Assembly (NCBI GenBank): GCA_936450465.1
Contig: OW388303.1
Span: 8,463,021 to 8,527,020 of the forward strand
DNA length: 64,000 nucleotides
Source of the DNA: Gibbula magus
Taxonomy: Eukaryota; Mollusca; Gastropoda; Trochida; Trochidae
Direction of reading: 5' to 3'
In this document: in pieces, positions 45,483-57,989 of the stretch
Layout: every line of letters begins with the position of its first letter
How positions within the stretch are numbered: the stretch's first letter is position 1
Made by a program: the position numbers and the translations under genes
Notes under the pieces: model-generated
Seen by the model: the letters and a program-made list of their open reading frames with translations, nothing else
What the model was told of the DNA's origin: nothing
The model's database searches: none

Positions 45483-47319
45483 CTCAGTGTGAAAGGTAGA
45501 AGTGTAGATCATTTGCGAATTTGAAAGTTCAGACAGCAAGATTGTTGATTATTCTATCATGGTACCATATTCACAACTCTACTTTGAGAATGTAGGCATC
45601 GCTGAAACTACCTTCGAGCAGCCATTTGAAAATTAAATGGCCGCTCGAAGGGAAATGGACTGGCTTAACCGAACAATGAACTCTTGTTATTGATTCAAGA
45701 GTATTATTTCGTCATTTGTAACACGTATTTACCTTTTCGTGAGATTTATTGCAGTAAGAAAAACGTGCTACAGCGCCTTTAAGGACATTTGATACAGGCA
45801 ACATCCTATATAATCCTTATAATCCTAATATAGTATTGATGGTTGGTGTGAATGGTAGATACAAGACATCAAAGGGTACATGTTATTTTCTCATGAATTG
45901 GAAAGTTGTTTCATTCCTGTAGAAGCATACAACCTGTGTAAATTGTATTCCTAGAGTGTCAAGTTCTGGCTCGTAGTTGTAAATCTGTAATTTGTTGTCG
46001 CAAAACTAACTCTATTAACTTATCAGTATACTTTCATATGTTAGCCTCTGTCATTAAAAATAATAAGAAAAATTGCACAAGTAAATGTATAAAGTAACTT
46101 GTTATCTTAAAGCGGTATTTTAAGATAACCTGTGTGCAGGAAAGATATCTGCAATATTAGTTTCATCGGACAGTTTCATCTGTTTAATTGCCGGTAATAG
46201 ACACGATAACGTGGAAAATAACACTTCCAGTGTTTGTTAATCTTCTAAGTAATGAGGTCAGTGTGTATTCCCTGCCAGTGTCCCCTCACCATTGAACACA
46301 TTTTATATGAGTGGTTGGACACTGCGGATATCAAGGAAACTTTTTATCCAAATATTTCTATTAAGTTTTAACTCAGGTCGGTGAAAATCGTGTTTAAAAT
46401 TTTATAAAGAAATAGATCTTCTGATAAACTTTAATTTTCAACATTATCTTAATCAGCTTTTAAGAATGTTGTCATAATTTATTTTGTTTTTTTACGGCCT
46501 TAGTGTCGTTTCATGCTTGCTTTCAAAGTTAGGTAATTTCAAATTTCTCGCCGCAAATGGCTGTAATATTGCCCAAGCGGCGTATATAAGCATTAACCCA
46601 CTGACTCTCGCACAGATAGAGACTGGTTTTGAGAATAGTATTGACACTGAGACAGAAATACATCATATCTTGGATTGGAACAATTGTAACATCATCATAT
46701 TATTAATCCATTCTAATCTCTAATCGTTCGAGATTTAAAATGACACAACTATATATCACGAGCACAACTACCACAATGTACTTCTTTCTTATGATCTTAA
46801 AATTTGTGGCCGCAAAAGGGTAGTTCGTTAGTTAGTCAAAGGAATGTATATTCAAACGGCCCACTTGATAGCATGTCAAAAATCAAAATTCCACAACACA
46901 ATATGGATTTCCTGCTTGTTGTCTGTGTATCCTCTATATTGTTAAAGTGCATGATGTGACCCTTGTCTCCCCTGTGACGACCTCAGCCCTGCTTCTACAA
47001 TGCTCCAGTCTTTGGCACTCAGACTGTTGTCAACGGGTCAATGTTAACACATCGGCTGTGATAGACTTCTTGAAGATGCCTCGTCTCTGAGAAGGTTTTA
47101 TCTAAGTTGTTGCATGGAAGCCAATAATCATTTGTGAATGCATAGGAGATTCAGATAGGACTTTCCAAACCTGACTTCATTATATGACATGAATTAACAA
47201 TTACAATTTCTGTCGGGAGCGTTTATTGATGATGATGAAAGTATAGCCAAATATAGTTACATGTATATCACGTTGTTTGAAGTAACATAAGACGCTCGTA
47301 TATTAATAGCTCACTAAAG

Positions 47320-47534
47320 CTAACTGCGTCTCAGATATCGAATATCTCTGGTTATGAGTATGCCATTCATCATGTCATCAACAGTATCCAGCGCCTCTAT
47401 GTCATTGTGTCCAAGTATCTCCTTCATTAAACTCAATAAATGAAGAGCAGAAATTAATGATGTCGCTTTGTCAGCAGAGAGGTTGAGGTTTCGATGCATT
47501 CGAATTGATACATAGAAAGGTAACTGAGTACGGC
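47320..47534 (-). pseudogene. H-type segment, unit 3, 5' end deleted
   Basis: The 155 bp deletion removes the acceptor-like site and the first codons (NTFELC). The rest, from CRTQLPFYV onward to the stop, is unchanged. Confidence 0.35.
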
Positions 47535-48325
47535 TTTCAATATTAAAACTTGTATGTAAGTACGTCAGCTCTGAATAATTCTATTTGACAACAGCAATGA
47601 TTTCTTTAGTGATTTCATTTAATAGCCTCTGAGAATGACATTTACGAGTGACAGCCACTGTAAGTCGCTGTCAGTGATAGAGACTTCCGTTTGCTGGAAA
47701 TGTTAACAACAGGATGCTGAAATACAGAACTAGCTTCCTATCCGTCGGCCACTTTCCTGTGTGACACACATTTCTTGGGTATATTGTTACTTTCCATATT
47801 CGTAAGCTGACGTCCATGTGTATTCTAGTGGATTTTAAAAGCATTTCCTTTGGAACTGATAAAGATTTAATAGCAGTAATTTGTTATTTCCATGACACAC
47901 AATAAAGCTTGTCAAGTTTTCAACTCAAGTAGTTATGCATACATTGCTCAATTTAGATGTCATGCAAAGAAGTTATTTTCTAGTTGACATGTCGTCTCAT
48001 TATTAGTTAATTGAATCAGTTCTCTCAACTATGGTATGGTGACAGTTTCAGTCATCTTAAGTATTTTCATTTTTGCAACAATTTTAAATAATTTATTCAA
48101 ACACTTTCATGCAATGTAGCTTCCATTTATGACATTAATTTGGTGTCTCATCATAGATTTAATTTGTATACATAATCTGGTCTTGTTATCAATGCATTTT
48201 AAAATGTACACATGTTATTTTTACGAAGAGTTTTAATTGTCAAAATTAGAAACCGAAAAGCAAAATGAAATAGATGGCATATTCTGGGTTTTATATGGTA
48301 ACCAAATTTGCAAAGTGTCTATTAC

Positions 48326-48512
48326 CTTTCACTTGGTTGTCTTGATTTGTTTTTTCAAATGTGCTATTTATCATTAAAGTTGATACAATATGTTGATATG
48401 ATAGAGGGTAAAGCATCTCATTACACGACCCGATAAGCCGTATGCATAGTAAACGGTTATCTGAGGTAACAGAAAATGGTGTGATGTATAGAGCGACAGT
48501 GGCGTGTAACTC
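48326..48512 (-). CDS. E-type candidate exon, array unit 3
   Basis: Identical to the unit 1 E segment, with intact splice-like borders. The H segment downstream of it is truncated in this unit. Confidence 0.28.
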
Positions 48513-50349
48513 CTCAGTGTGAAAGGTAGAAGTGTAGATCATTTGCGAATTTGAAAGTTCAGACAGCAAGATTGTTGATTATTCTATCATGGTACCATAT
48601 TCACAACTCTACTTTGAGAATGTAGGCATCGCTGAAACTACCTTCGAGCAGCCATTTGAAAATTAAATGGCCGCTCGAAGGGAAATGGACTGGCTTAACC
48701 GAACAATGAACTCTTGTTATTGATTCAAGAGTATTATTTCGTCATTTGTAACACGTATTTACCTTTTCGTGAGATTTATTGCAGTAAGAAAAACGTGCTA
48801 CAGCGCCTTTAAGGACATTTGATACAGGCAACATCCTATATAATCCTTATAATCCTAATATAGTATTGATGGTTGGTGTGAATGGTAGATACAAGACATC
48901 AAAGGGTACATGTTATTTTCTCATGAATTGGAAAGTTGTTTCATTCCTGTAGAAGCATACAACCTGTGTAAATTGTATTCCTAGAGTGTCAAGTTCTGGC
49001 TCGTAGTTGTAAATCTGTAATTTGTTGTCGCAAAACTAACTCTATTAACTTATCAGTATACTTTCATATGTTAGCCTCTGTCATTAAAAATAATAAGAAA
49101 AATTGCACAAGTAAATGTATAAAGTAACTTGTTATCTTAAAGCGGTATTTTAAGATAACCTGTGTGCAGGAAAGATATCTGCAATATTAGTTTCATCGGA
49201 CAGTTTCATCTGTTTAATTGCCGGTAATAGACACGATAACGTGGAAAATAACACTTCCAGTGTTTGTTAATCTTCTAAGTAATGAGGTCAGTGTGTATTC
49301 CCTGCCAGTGTCCCCTCACCATTGAACACATTTTATATGAGTGGTTGGACACTGCGGATATCAAGGAAACTTTTTATCCAAATATTTCTATTAAGTTTTA
49401 ACTCAGGTCGGTGAAAATCGTGTTTAAAATTTTATAAAGAAATAGATCTTCTGATAAACTTTAATTTTCAACATTATCTTAATCAGCTTTTAAGAATGTT
49501 GTCATAATTTATTTTGTTTTTTTACGGCCTTAGTGTCGTTTCATGCTTGCTTTCAAAGTTAGGTAATTTCAAATTTCTCGCCGCAAATGGCTGTAATATT
49601 GCCCAAGCGGCGTATATAAGCATTAACCCACTGACTCTCGCACAGATAGAGACTGGTTTTGAGAATAGTATTGACACTGAGACAGAAATACATCATATCT
49701 TGGATTGGAACAATTGTAACATCATCATATTATTAATCCATTCTAATCTCTAATCGTTCGAGATTTAAAATGACACAACTATATATCACGAGCACAACTA
49801 CCACAATGTACTTCTTTCTTATGATCTTAAAATTTGTGGCCGCAAAAGGGTAGTTCGTTAGTTAGTCAAAGGAATGTATATTCAAACGGCCCACTTGATA
49901 GCATGTCAAAAATCAAAATTCCACAACACAATATGGATTTCCTGCTTGTTGTCTGTGTATCCTCTATATTGTTAAAGTGCATGATGTGACCCTTGTCTCC
50001 CCTGTGACGACCTCAGCCCTGCTTCTACAATGCTCCAGTCTTTGGCACTCAGACTGTTGTCAACGGGTCAATGTTAACACATCGGCTGTGATAGACTTCT
50101 TGAAGATGCCTCGTCTCTGAGAAGGTTTTATCTAAGTTGTTGCATGGAAGCCAATAATCATTTGTGAATGCATAGGAGATTCAGATAGGACTTTCCAAAC
50201 CTGACTTCATTATATGACATGAATTAACAATTACAATTTCTGTCGGGAGCGTTTATTGATGATGATGAAAGTATAGCCAAATATAGTTACATGTATATCA
50301 CGTTGTTTGAAGTAACATAAGACGCTCGTATATTAATAGCTCACTAAAG

Positions 50350-50564
50350 CTAACTGCGTCTCAGATATCGAATATCTCTGGTTATGAGTATGCCATTCAT
50401 CATGTCATCAACAGTATCCAGCGCCTCTATGTCATTGTGTCCAAGTATCTCCTTCATTAAACTCAATAAATGAAGAGCAGAAATTAATGATGTCGCTTTG
50501 TCAGCAGAGAGGTTGAGGTTTCGATGCATTCGAATTGATACATAGAAAGGTAACTGAGTACGGC
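50350..50564 (-). pseudogene. H-type segment, unit 4, 5' end deleted
   Basis: Same truncation as in unit 3. Confidence 0.35.
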
Positions 50565-51355
50565 TTTCAATATTAAAACTTGTATGTAAGTACGTCAGCT
50601 CTGAATAATTCTATTTGACAACAGCAATGATTTCTTTAGTGATTTCATTTAATAGCCTCTGAGAATGACATTTACGAGTGACAGCCACTGTAAGTCGCTG
50701 TCAGTGATAGAGACTTCCGTTTGCTGGAAATGTTAACAACAGGATGCTGAAATACAGAACTAGCTTCCTATCCGTCGGCCACTTTCCTGTGTGACACACA
50801 TTTCTTGGGTATATTGTTACTTTCCATATTCGTAAGCTGACGTCCATGTGTATTCTAGTGGATTTTAAAAGCATTTCCTTTGGAACTGATAAAGATTTAA
50901 TAGCAGTAATTTGTTATTTCCATGACACACAATAAAGCTTGTCAAGTTTTCAACTCAAGTAGTTATGCATACATTGCTCAATTTAGATGTCATGCAAAGA
51001 AGTTATTTTCTAGTTGACATGTCGTCTCATTATTAGTTAATTGAATCAGTTCTCTCAACTATGGTATGGTGACAGTTTCAGTCATCTTAAGTATTTTCAT
51101 TTTTGCAACAATTTTAAATAATTTATTCAAACACTTTCATGCAATGTAGCTTCCATTTATGACATTAATTTGGTGTCTCATCATAGATTTAATTTGTATA
51201 CATAATCTGGTCTTGTTATCAATGCATTTTAAAATGTACACATGTTATTTTTACGAAGAGTTTTAATTGTCAAAATTAGAAACCGAAAAGCAAAATGAAA
51301 TAGATGGCATATTCTGGGTTTTATATGGTAACCAAATTTGCAAAGTGTCTATTAC

Positions 51356-51542
51356 CTTTCACTTGGTTGTCTTGATTTGTTTTTTCAAATGTGCTATTTA
51401 TCATTAAAGTTGATACAATATGTTGATATGATAGAGGGTAAAGCATCTCATTACACGACCCGATAAGCCGTATGCATAGTAAACGGTTATCTGAGGTAAC
51501 AGAAAATGGTGTGATGTATAGAGCGACAGTGGCGTGTAACTC
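51356..51542 (-). CDS. E-type candidate exon, array unit 4
   Basis: Identical to the unit 1 E segment. Confidence 0.28.
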
Positions 51543-51864
51543 CTCAGTGTGAAAGGTAGAAGTGTAGATCATTTGCGAATTTGAAAGTTCAGACAGCAAG
51601 ATTGTTGATTATTCTATCATGGTACCATATTCACAACTCTACTTTGAGAATGTAGGCATCGCTGAAACTACCTTCGAGCAGCCATTTGAAAATTAAATGG
51701 CCGCTCGAAGGGAAATGGACTGGCTTAACCGAACAATGAACTCTTGTTATTGATTCAAGAGTATTATTTCGTCATTTGTAACACGTATTTACCTTTTCGT
51801 GAGATTTATTGCAGTAAGAAAAACGTGCTACAGCGCCTTTAAGGACATTTGATACAGGCAACAT

Positions 51865-51892
51865 CCCCCCCCCCCTCCCCCCCCCCCCCCCC
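51865..51892. repeat. Oligo-C tract at the array edge
   Basis: Eleven C, one T, then sixteen C exactly where the last unit stops matching. The opposite strand is G-rich and could form G-quadruplexes. Such tracts are also typical places of sequencing and assembly error. Confidence 0.9.
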
Positions 51893-51899
51893 TCATCCT

Positions 51900-53030
51900 A
51901 ATCATAGTCAGTTGTCACTGTTATTTAGGCACTATAGACATTTATTTTTTGTTTAAAATACACATAGCATGTTATATCTACAGCTAACCTGAATGCATGT
52001 ATAATTGCGAATGATACAACCACACTTAGTCTTTGTCCTTGGTTTCACCTGCATTATAATGATAGCAAATCCATACCATTACACATGAACATTACATGAA
52101 TATTTTAAGGTCAGTGACCGTCAGTTTATCATAAACCATAAATGCAGACTTAATGTTTCAACAATTTGGAAAGTCAATTTGAAGTAAGCAGGAGAAATGG
52201 ATCACGCATAAAAATTACAATAGTTTCTTCATATATATATATATATATATATATTAATATTTATATGAACCACAATGGTATTCCGGTTTTTTAAGAAATC
52301 ATTGTAAACTTATTTACTTCACTAAGTTAAACTATAGACGCATGAAACAGTTTAAACCGAAACTAATCTCTGGAACCACATCAGTAGCATATATGAGGTT
52401 TCTTATGTCAACTAATCAACATAACATATAATACTCAGTTTCTCGGATTGCTCGTGTTTCAGTATGATAATAGTGTTAATACAGAGAAAAGAGGCAATAA
52501 GTAATTGAGCATAACGTATTCCAGATTATCACTTCCTAGGTTTGCTTACTGTTTACAGTTCTGTTCCTGGTATTGAATTGTTAGTTGCACTGTTGTGCTA
52601 TAAATGCCCTCGCATCACATCGCTACATCATGACTGTTTCATGAGTTTGGCCTTACGGGTTTATAGTTCCGATCTGAGAAATAAACTGTAAATTGGCTTT
52701 CCATGGACATGATAATCAATGATTGAAACGTGAAATAATTGGCATGATGCACAGAATGAAGTTAGTAGGATATGTATCCCTCGCCAAATTGGTTGTATCA
52801 GGGGATACATATATTGAATACAGTATCTACTTAGGTTACAAAATCAGAACTAGTCGAAACTATTTTGTATTATATGTATTTAGTTATATGTAATAAAATA
52901 TATTATTTGCAATCCACATTCTTTTTTTAGTGTCTTCTTTCAATTGAATGAATAACATCGAGTCCTCAAATATAGTTAGTATTCATGACATAACCATAAT
53001 GAAAATACGTTTCTGAAGAAACCCTTATTT
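51900..53030. other. No gene seen
   Basis: AT-rich sequence. It includes an (AT)n microsatellite at about 52231-52255 and nothing else recognised. Confidence 0.45.
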
Positions 53031-53034
53031 CATA

Positions 53035-53330
53035 CTTTGCATTGGCAGTCATACAAAGTTCATTGACGAGCATTTGCATTGCATTAGTTTGACATCAAAT
53101 CATGTTTTCATCAGAATAGATTTTCATCTTTGTGGAAGCACCTCACAGACATGTACTTTTACACGTAAACTACAATTAATCCGAGGATTTATTCATGTTT
53201 TCTGGACAAAGTCATGATTATTTCACCACGAAGCAGGTTTTACGTCTACTACCAGTAACGGAATGGAAGAGAAGATAACCATCATTGTAATAGCAGCCTC
53301 TGGATTGTGTTACATATATCCAATCTTCTT
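53035..53330. repeat. X-module, block II
   Basis: Diverged copy of 35725-36010 and 62820-63090 (TTTGCATTGGCAGTCATAC, GACGAGCATTTGCATTGCAT, AACTACAATTAATCCG, GTCTACTACCAGTAACGG). Confidence 0.75.
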
Positions 53331-53533
53331 GCATTGATTCCATGCCCAGTTACAGACTGTACACAATACATACATATTCTAATTCTATGTTATCTATGTA
53401 TCAGATTTACGACCTCTTAGTGATTTACATAGATTCTATAACGGTCAGGGAAAGTATATGAAGGCACGTGGTGGAATTATGTGTTAGCTTTTCGTGATGT
53501 TTTGTTTGTGTCTTTTTCATATATATTGACGTA

Positions 53534-54007
53534 TTGAATCAAATCAATATAACTAGGGGCTCAACAACATTGCCTGCTATAGAGAACTGTTCTACATTCA
53601 TTGCGGGCACATCAACACTGAAGTGCAATACCACTAGTTCCAAACAAATACTCCCATATTTTACTACAATGCCACCTTCGAAAATAGAGCCATGGGCTCA
53701 CCATGACATCAATGATTTATTGTCTAAGGTTGCAGTAATTTCAAGTAACATATTCTTAACAAGCGCAGACAGCGTCATGACCTCTGTGACCTATATTTGG
53801 GGTCATATTTTAGAATCTCTTTTGGCCAAGGACTCTGTGCACGAAATGTCACCTTCTAGAGCTATTCGTTTTTTAGGTTGTGACCCCTGTGATCCATATT
53901 TGGAGTCAAAGGATCACCAAATCTACAATTTAAGATTCTCATTGGCAAAGGTGCCTGTACACAAGATTTCGGGAGAAGTAAAAAAAGCAAAACAGTTTAC
54001 GGATTGA
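53534..54007 (+). CDS. Hypothetical 157-codon open frame, partly SINE-derived
   Basis: The first 40 or so codons are a degraded SINE piece (GCTATAGAGAACTGTTCTAC, then ATACCACTAGTTCC). The rest reads DINDLLSKVAVISSNIFL, SVMTSVTYIWGHILESLL and RFLGCDPCDPYLESKDH. It has TGACCTCTGTGACCTATA-type wording that resembles repeat DNA more than a gene. It is the longest non-transposon open frame, but no motif, splice context or paralogue supports it. Confidence 0.2.
   Translation: MNQINITRGSTTLPAIENCSTFIAGTSTLKCNTTSSKQILPYFTTMPPSKIEPWAHHDINDLLSKVAVISSNIFLTSADSVMTSVTYIWGHILESLLAKDSVHEMSPSRAIRFLGCDPCDPYLESKDHQIYNLRFSLAKVPVHKISGEVKKAKQFTD
53555..53650 (+). mobile_element. SINE body fragment, degraded
   Basis: Contains the GAGAACTGTTCTAC word and a CACTAGTTCC remnant in the correct order. 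Head and tail are lost. Confidence 0.45.
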
Positions 54008-54009
54008 CG

Positions 54010-56190
54010 AAAAGTTTATCGGGCCTTTTTTAGTCAATATTTTAACTAATCACTTAAGGATAAAATCAGTACAATAAAAATGCAACACAAGTTGCCGTCA
54101 GAAATGAGATGGTTTCCTATCTGATAATTAATTCAATGATGGCTTCTACAATGATGAGATTTGGAATAAAACTTTTGCTATTTTGCTCTAAACTACATGT
54201 ATATGATTGCAAAATAGAAACTTTTGATTGTAAATATATTGTCAAAATAGGACCTGTACGTTAGATCGAAGTCGAATATATTTGGTACATAATTATTTTG
54301 AGTAAGTCTGTCCTGCAGCAGCATACTTATTTACGGAATTCCCCGGAAACCATTGCAAGCAAGCGGACTTTTCAAAAAGGGTCACAAAAACCTGTTAAAA
54401 CCTGTCCATGTGTATTGGTGGATTGTCGGACTTGCGCGACACGGAACAGGGAGTACTTCGCTAGATGTAATGACGGTCTTATTTGACGTATAACATTACA
54501 TCTAGTTATAATTAGGCCGGTCTTCATCACTGATATGGTTACATGACCTGTGAAGTTGATTCGTCGCTTTTCTCAAGTCGTTGTCCCTTACGTCAAGTGA
54601 TTAAGAGTCATGAGTCACTGGTGAAACTTATATTCGCTTCTATTGATTCCTAAACGTGTATGTTCTTTAAAAGTATAAGTATAGAAATAATATTGAGTTT
54701 AGTGGGGTAAAATTATATTGATAAATCAGAATAAAACCAATATTATAGAGCAAAATGATAGTTCTCAAGAACTGGTAATTACAGATCCTTTGGGAAGTCA
54801 ATCGAAGATGGCAGTAGCAGTGTTAATAACGTTATTCATTCAGTTTTAAAAAAAACAACGTTATAAACAACAGTATAATAAAGCAATTAAAAATGTTTCG
54901 TGAGTAGACTTTCGTGTGTTTCGAGTTCTTTCTTTGGATATATTAGGGTTTCCAAGGTGTCGCTTTCATATATATATATATATGACTTCCAGATGTGATT
55001 GAAACCGTGAGTAAGAATAACTTACCCTAGAATATACATCGAATGTGTTAGGACATTAGTTATAAATATTGAAGGGGAAGTGTCAGATATCACTAAATGC
55101 AAATGCTTTACATTGATGACATGAAAACATTTTAGATGTCAACGCGTTTTTGTGCATGACCTCGGGTGGACATAGGCGTGTACTTTAATTTCGCCATGGT
55201 ATGCATTTCATGTATGTGAAGGTCATGTTATATTCCTGAATCTGACCTACTTACAAATTCATTGGATTGCACCCTTGCATTGGAATAAAATAGTGTTTGA
55301 TGTTAAATATATTTAGGTGTTAGCCCATATTACTTGTAGATACCATAATCCTCTGCTCACATGAATGACCTTCAGTGGTTCCAGCTTGTTCTTAGGTCCA
55401 AACCCCATTGGGAATTTCAAGAGGAAAAGCACTTAACATGGTTTATAACGGAACTATCAGCTTACAACGCCATTATAAGGTTTGACGATGAACTATTGAC
55501 CTATCATATCGTATTTTCAAGACATTTCAAACATAAAAGCTATGCTTACAACATCAATGTAGATTGGGCTAGGAAGCAATTCCAATTTACCAATTAGTAT
55601 TTCTGAATACTGCAGTTACACATAATAATAGTGTATATCTCGCAAAATGCATAGTTTGAATGGCAGGTTCACATTAAAGATAAATTATTAAACTAATGAC
55701 CTTTCTCATTTAAATCTTAAAAAAAACCCTCAAAACTGTTGGCTACATAGTCACAATACAAGAATAAGTAGTGCAATAACAAACAAAAATTATTAATGTA
55801 TTTATGTTAAAAAAGTATATATCTTAATCTGAAATTGTATATTTACTCACCAACTACCAAAAAATAGAACGGAGAAGGACGTCATTAATTTCAAAACTTT
55901 AAAGCATGCCATGTCTTTATATTAATTGAGACAATTAACCTTTAAGTTCTTAAGTGAACCGAGAGTACATATCACAAACCCTAACGCTGTTAATAAGGTA
56001 ATTTCCTCAGGGTGATTCAAGGAGACTGACTAATCATTTAGACTGTGACTGCGATGGAGGCAGGTTATTTATATGCACTTGACTGCTAAAGATGATAGCC
56101 GCCATAACCCTTAAGACAAAATCAATATGATCACATAGACGCTTGACAGCATCCCAAATTGAATATTTTTAACAGACGCTATATGATGGA
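54010..56190. other. No supported gene
   Basis: AT-rich sequence. Plus-strand frames 54298-54486 and 55361-55597 are open and protein-like but have no motif or paralogue in the window. There is a short (AT)n run near 54970-54983. Confidence 0.35.
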
Positions 56191-56204
56191 GAATGTATAT
56201 GACT

Positions 56205-57690
56205 GAACTTCTAAGTCAAAGTCAAAGTCAAAAGTTCTTTATTGTATTCGAGGCCTCTGGCCAATATACATTTGAGTTACATGCATTATTAATCCACCAG
56301 TTCAATAACAAATTAGATGGGTACAAAGGTGATTGATTTTAACTTATCATGTCGATGAGATATGGCATAGGTAACATATTGTGCAAGTCTAAGAATGTTG
56401 TTATTGTTATCAGAAGAAAGGATTTTTTAAAATGCTAAAGCAGGAGGCTTGGAAAGATAATAATCATGGATAAACTTTTTCCGTAAATCGTCGTAAGATT
56501 GACAAACAAATAGAAAATGGATTTCGTCTTCAACGGCTACTTTACACAATGGACATATTCTATTGCTTTTGTCGATCGATTTGTACCAACCTTCATTAAT
56601 CATTAAATTTGATAGACCTAATCTGAATCGTATCAATGAATACCTTAACTTCTTGGATGTTAAATGTGAAAGATATCTTTCGGGTTGGAGTAGGCTTTTA
56701 AAGAGTCTATATGAATCATAACGTGAGCTATTATCTAATGTCGACTGCCAATCTTGATTAAACATATTTAATGCTGTTTCTCGAAATTGATACAAGAAAA
56801 GGTTTATATTACCAACAGTCTGGCTCAGCCAAACAAAACCATAACTATGAGAAAACAAAAGATTTCGAACGTGGGATGCCCATGTAACTTTCCCTAAATC
56901 ATCTAAATGAACAAGCATGTTGTAAGCCTTCTTAGGTAGTCTATATTCATGCATACATATTATTTTTAACCAAAATTTCAAACATCTAACATAAGCATTA
57001 ATGTATAACGGGTATCTCCCACATTCCCCATATACCATACATGTTGGAGTCGACTGACCGACACAAAGGAACTTTTTACACGCTAACAGATATACCTTTT
57101 CGATGCATTCAAAACGTTGGAATCCCCATATTTCTGATCCATAAAGTAAAATTGGTTGTATTTGACAATCAAAAAGTTTTAAATATATTTTAGGCGTCAA
57201 CACGCCAAAATTATTCATAATTGAAAGCAAATTTATTAAAGCTTTCCTTGCTCTTAATGCTAAATCTGCAAGAGATTTCTTTAAATTTACTGTTGTATTA
57301 AACATAAATCCCAAATATGTATACTCGTTACTTACGATCACGGGCTGATTATCATCAAACCATTTTTCTTTAGATGCTACCGGCCCACCTTTTCTGAAAA
57401 TTACAATATTTGTTTTATCCAAATTAACAGTTAATCTATATGTTTTAGAGTAATGTTCTAAAATATTTAACTGGTTTTGTAGCCCAACTACTGTTTCTGA
57501 AATAAGGACAATATCATCGGCAAATAGAAGTATAAACATTTATATCAGATCTGGGAACATTTGAACACCATGTTTCCCGTTCGTTATAACTTCATGGTAT
57601 AAATCATTGATAAAGAAGGAAAAGAGAATTTGACTGAGAACACAACCCTGTCGCAAGCCTATTGGACAATCAAAAAAGTCAGTCCTTAGC
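56205..57690 (-). mobile_element. Non-LTR retrotransposon (LINE), 5'-truncated
   Basis: Minus-strand element whose 3' end (low coordinates) carries a short tandem tail, read on the plus strand as AAGTCAAAGTCAAAGTCAAA, as many LINEs do. It preserves the C-terminal half of reverse transcriptase and the downstream region. The 5' part is missing and the break abuts a SINE at 57692. A second fragment of the same family is at 28779-29005. The clade is undecided. Confidence 0.85.
56427..57690 (-). pseudogene. LINE reverse transcriptase, C-terminal part, one nonsense codon
   Basis: Copies element RNA into DNA in intact relatives. The frame starts within the palm (CPIGLRQGCVLSQILFSFFI, NDLYHEV), then has the catalytic FADD box (LLFADDIVLIS) and a long thumb/connection region. 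It ends with a zinc-knuckle-like CPLCKVAVEDEIHFLFVC. A single in-frame TAA at 57540-57542 lies just before the FADD box. Otherwise the frame is open for 370 codons, so decay is recent. The first 12 or so codons of the open frame above 57690 come from antisense SINE sequence. Confidence 0.88.
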
Positions 57691-57691
57691 A

Positions 57692-57950
57692 TGGGGTTCG
57701 AATCCCGCCAGGGGCACGGCAACTTTGTATGCAGTAGAGAACTGTGCTACACGCAGTAAGGTTTGGGTGCAATGCTACCCTGAATTGCAGCATTGTACCC
57801 CCCGTGGTTCGCTAGTTCCAGCAGATGGCAAGTTTCGCCGCAATGCATAGCCACATCGCGTTGCGTGCTTTCTCCCTGCCATAATACTAGCAGCCGCGAT
57901 ATAAGTGAAATACTCTTGAAAGCGGCGTTAAAGCCCAACTCACCTCACCT
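57692..57950 (+). mobile_element. SINE, head truncated at the B box
   Basis: Starts GGGGTTCGAATCCCGCCAGG, has the full body and ends GGCGTTAAAGCCCAACTCAC with CACCTC repeats. It directly abuts the truncated 5' end of the LINE. Confidence 0.9.
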
Positions 57951-57989
57951 CGAGGTCTTTGCTCCCGTGATCCTTTTCAAATAATGTTG

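Larger units (their letters stand above)
42632..45816. repeat. Array unit 2 (long, 3185 bp)
   Basis: Same content as unit 1. I saw no difference by eye. Confidence 0.95.
45817..48846. repeat. Array unit 3 (short, 3030 bp)
   Basis: Differs from units 1 and 2 by a clean 155 bp deletion (unit 1 bases 41165-41319). The join is at GTACGG|CTTTCAA with 2 bp GC microhomology, located at about 47534. Confidence 0.95.
39447..51866. repeat. Tandem array of four 3.0-3.2 kb units
   Basis: Units start at 39447, 42632, 45817 and 48847, giving spacings of 3185, 3185 and 3030. By eye the units are essentially identical apart from one shared 155 bp deletion in units 3 and 4. Each junction reads CATCCTATATAATCCTTATAATCCTA, where the unit end and unit start share TATAATCC. 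The array ends at an oligo-C tract. Each unit carries E, H, M and P segments of the repeated family and one 17 bp-stem hairpin. It may be real and very recent, or an assembly artefact. Confidence 0.95.
48847..51866. repeat. Array unit 4 (short, last)
   Basis: Carries the same 155 bp deletion (join at about 50564). It ends after CAACATCC, where the other units continue TATATAATCC. Here an oligo-C tract follows. Confidence 0.95.

Noticed and set aside
40114..49753. Conserved 79-codon plus-strand gene repeated four times
   Set aside because: Its perfect conservation only reflects identical array units. There is no copy outside the array, no motif and no splice context.
39447..51866. CRISPR array or rDNA/5S cluster
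   Set aside because: The 3 kb units have no short repeats with unique spacers and no ribosomal RNA sequence.
57692..57722. Start of the LINE reading frame above 57690
   Set aside because: Those codons are the antisense of the adjoining SINE head, not retrotransposon protein.
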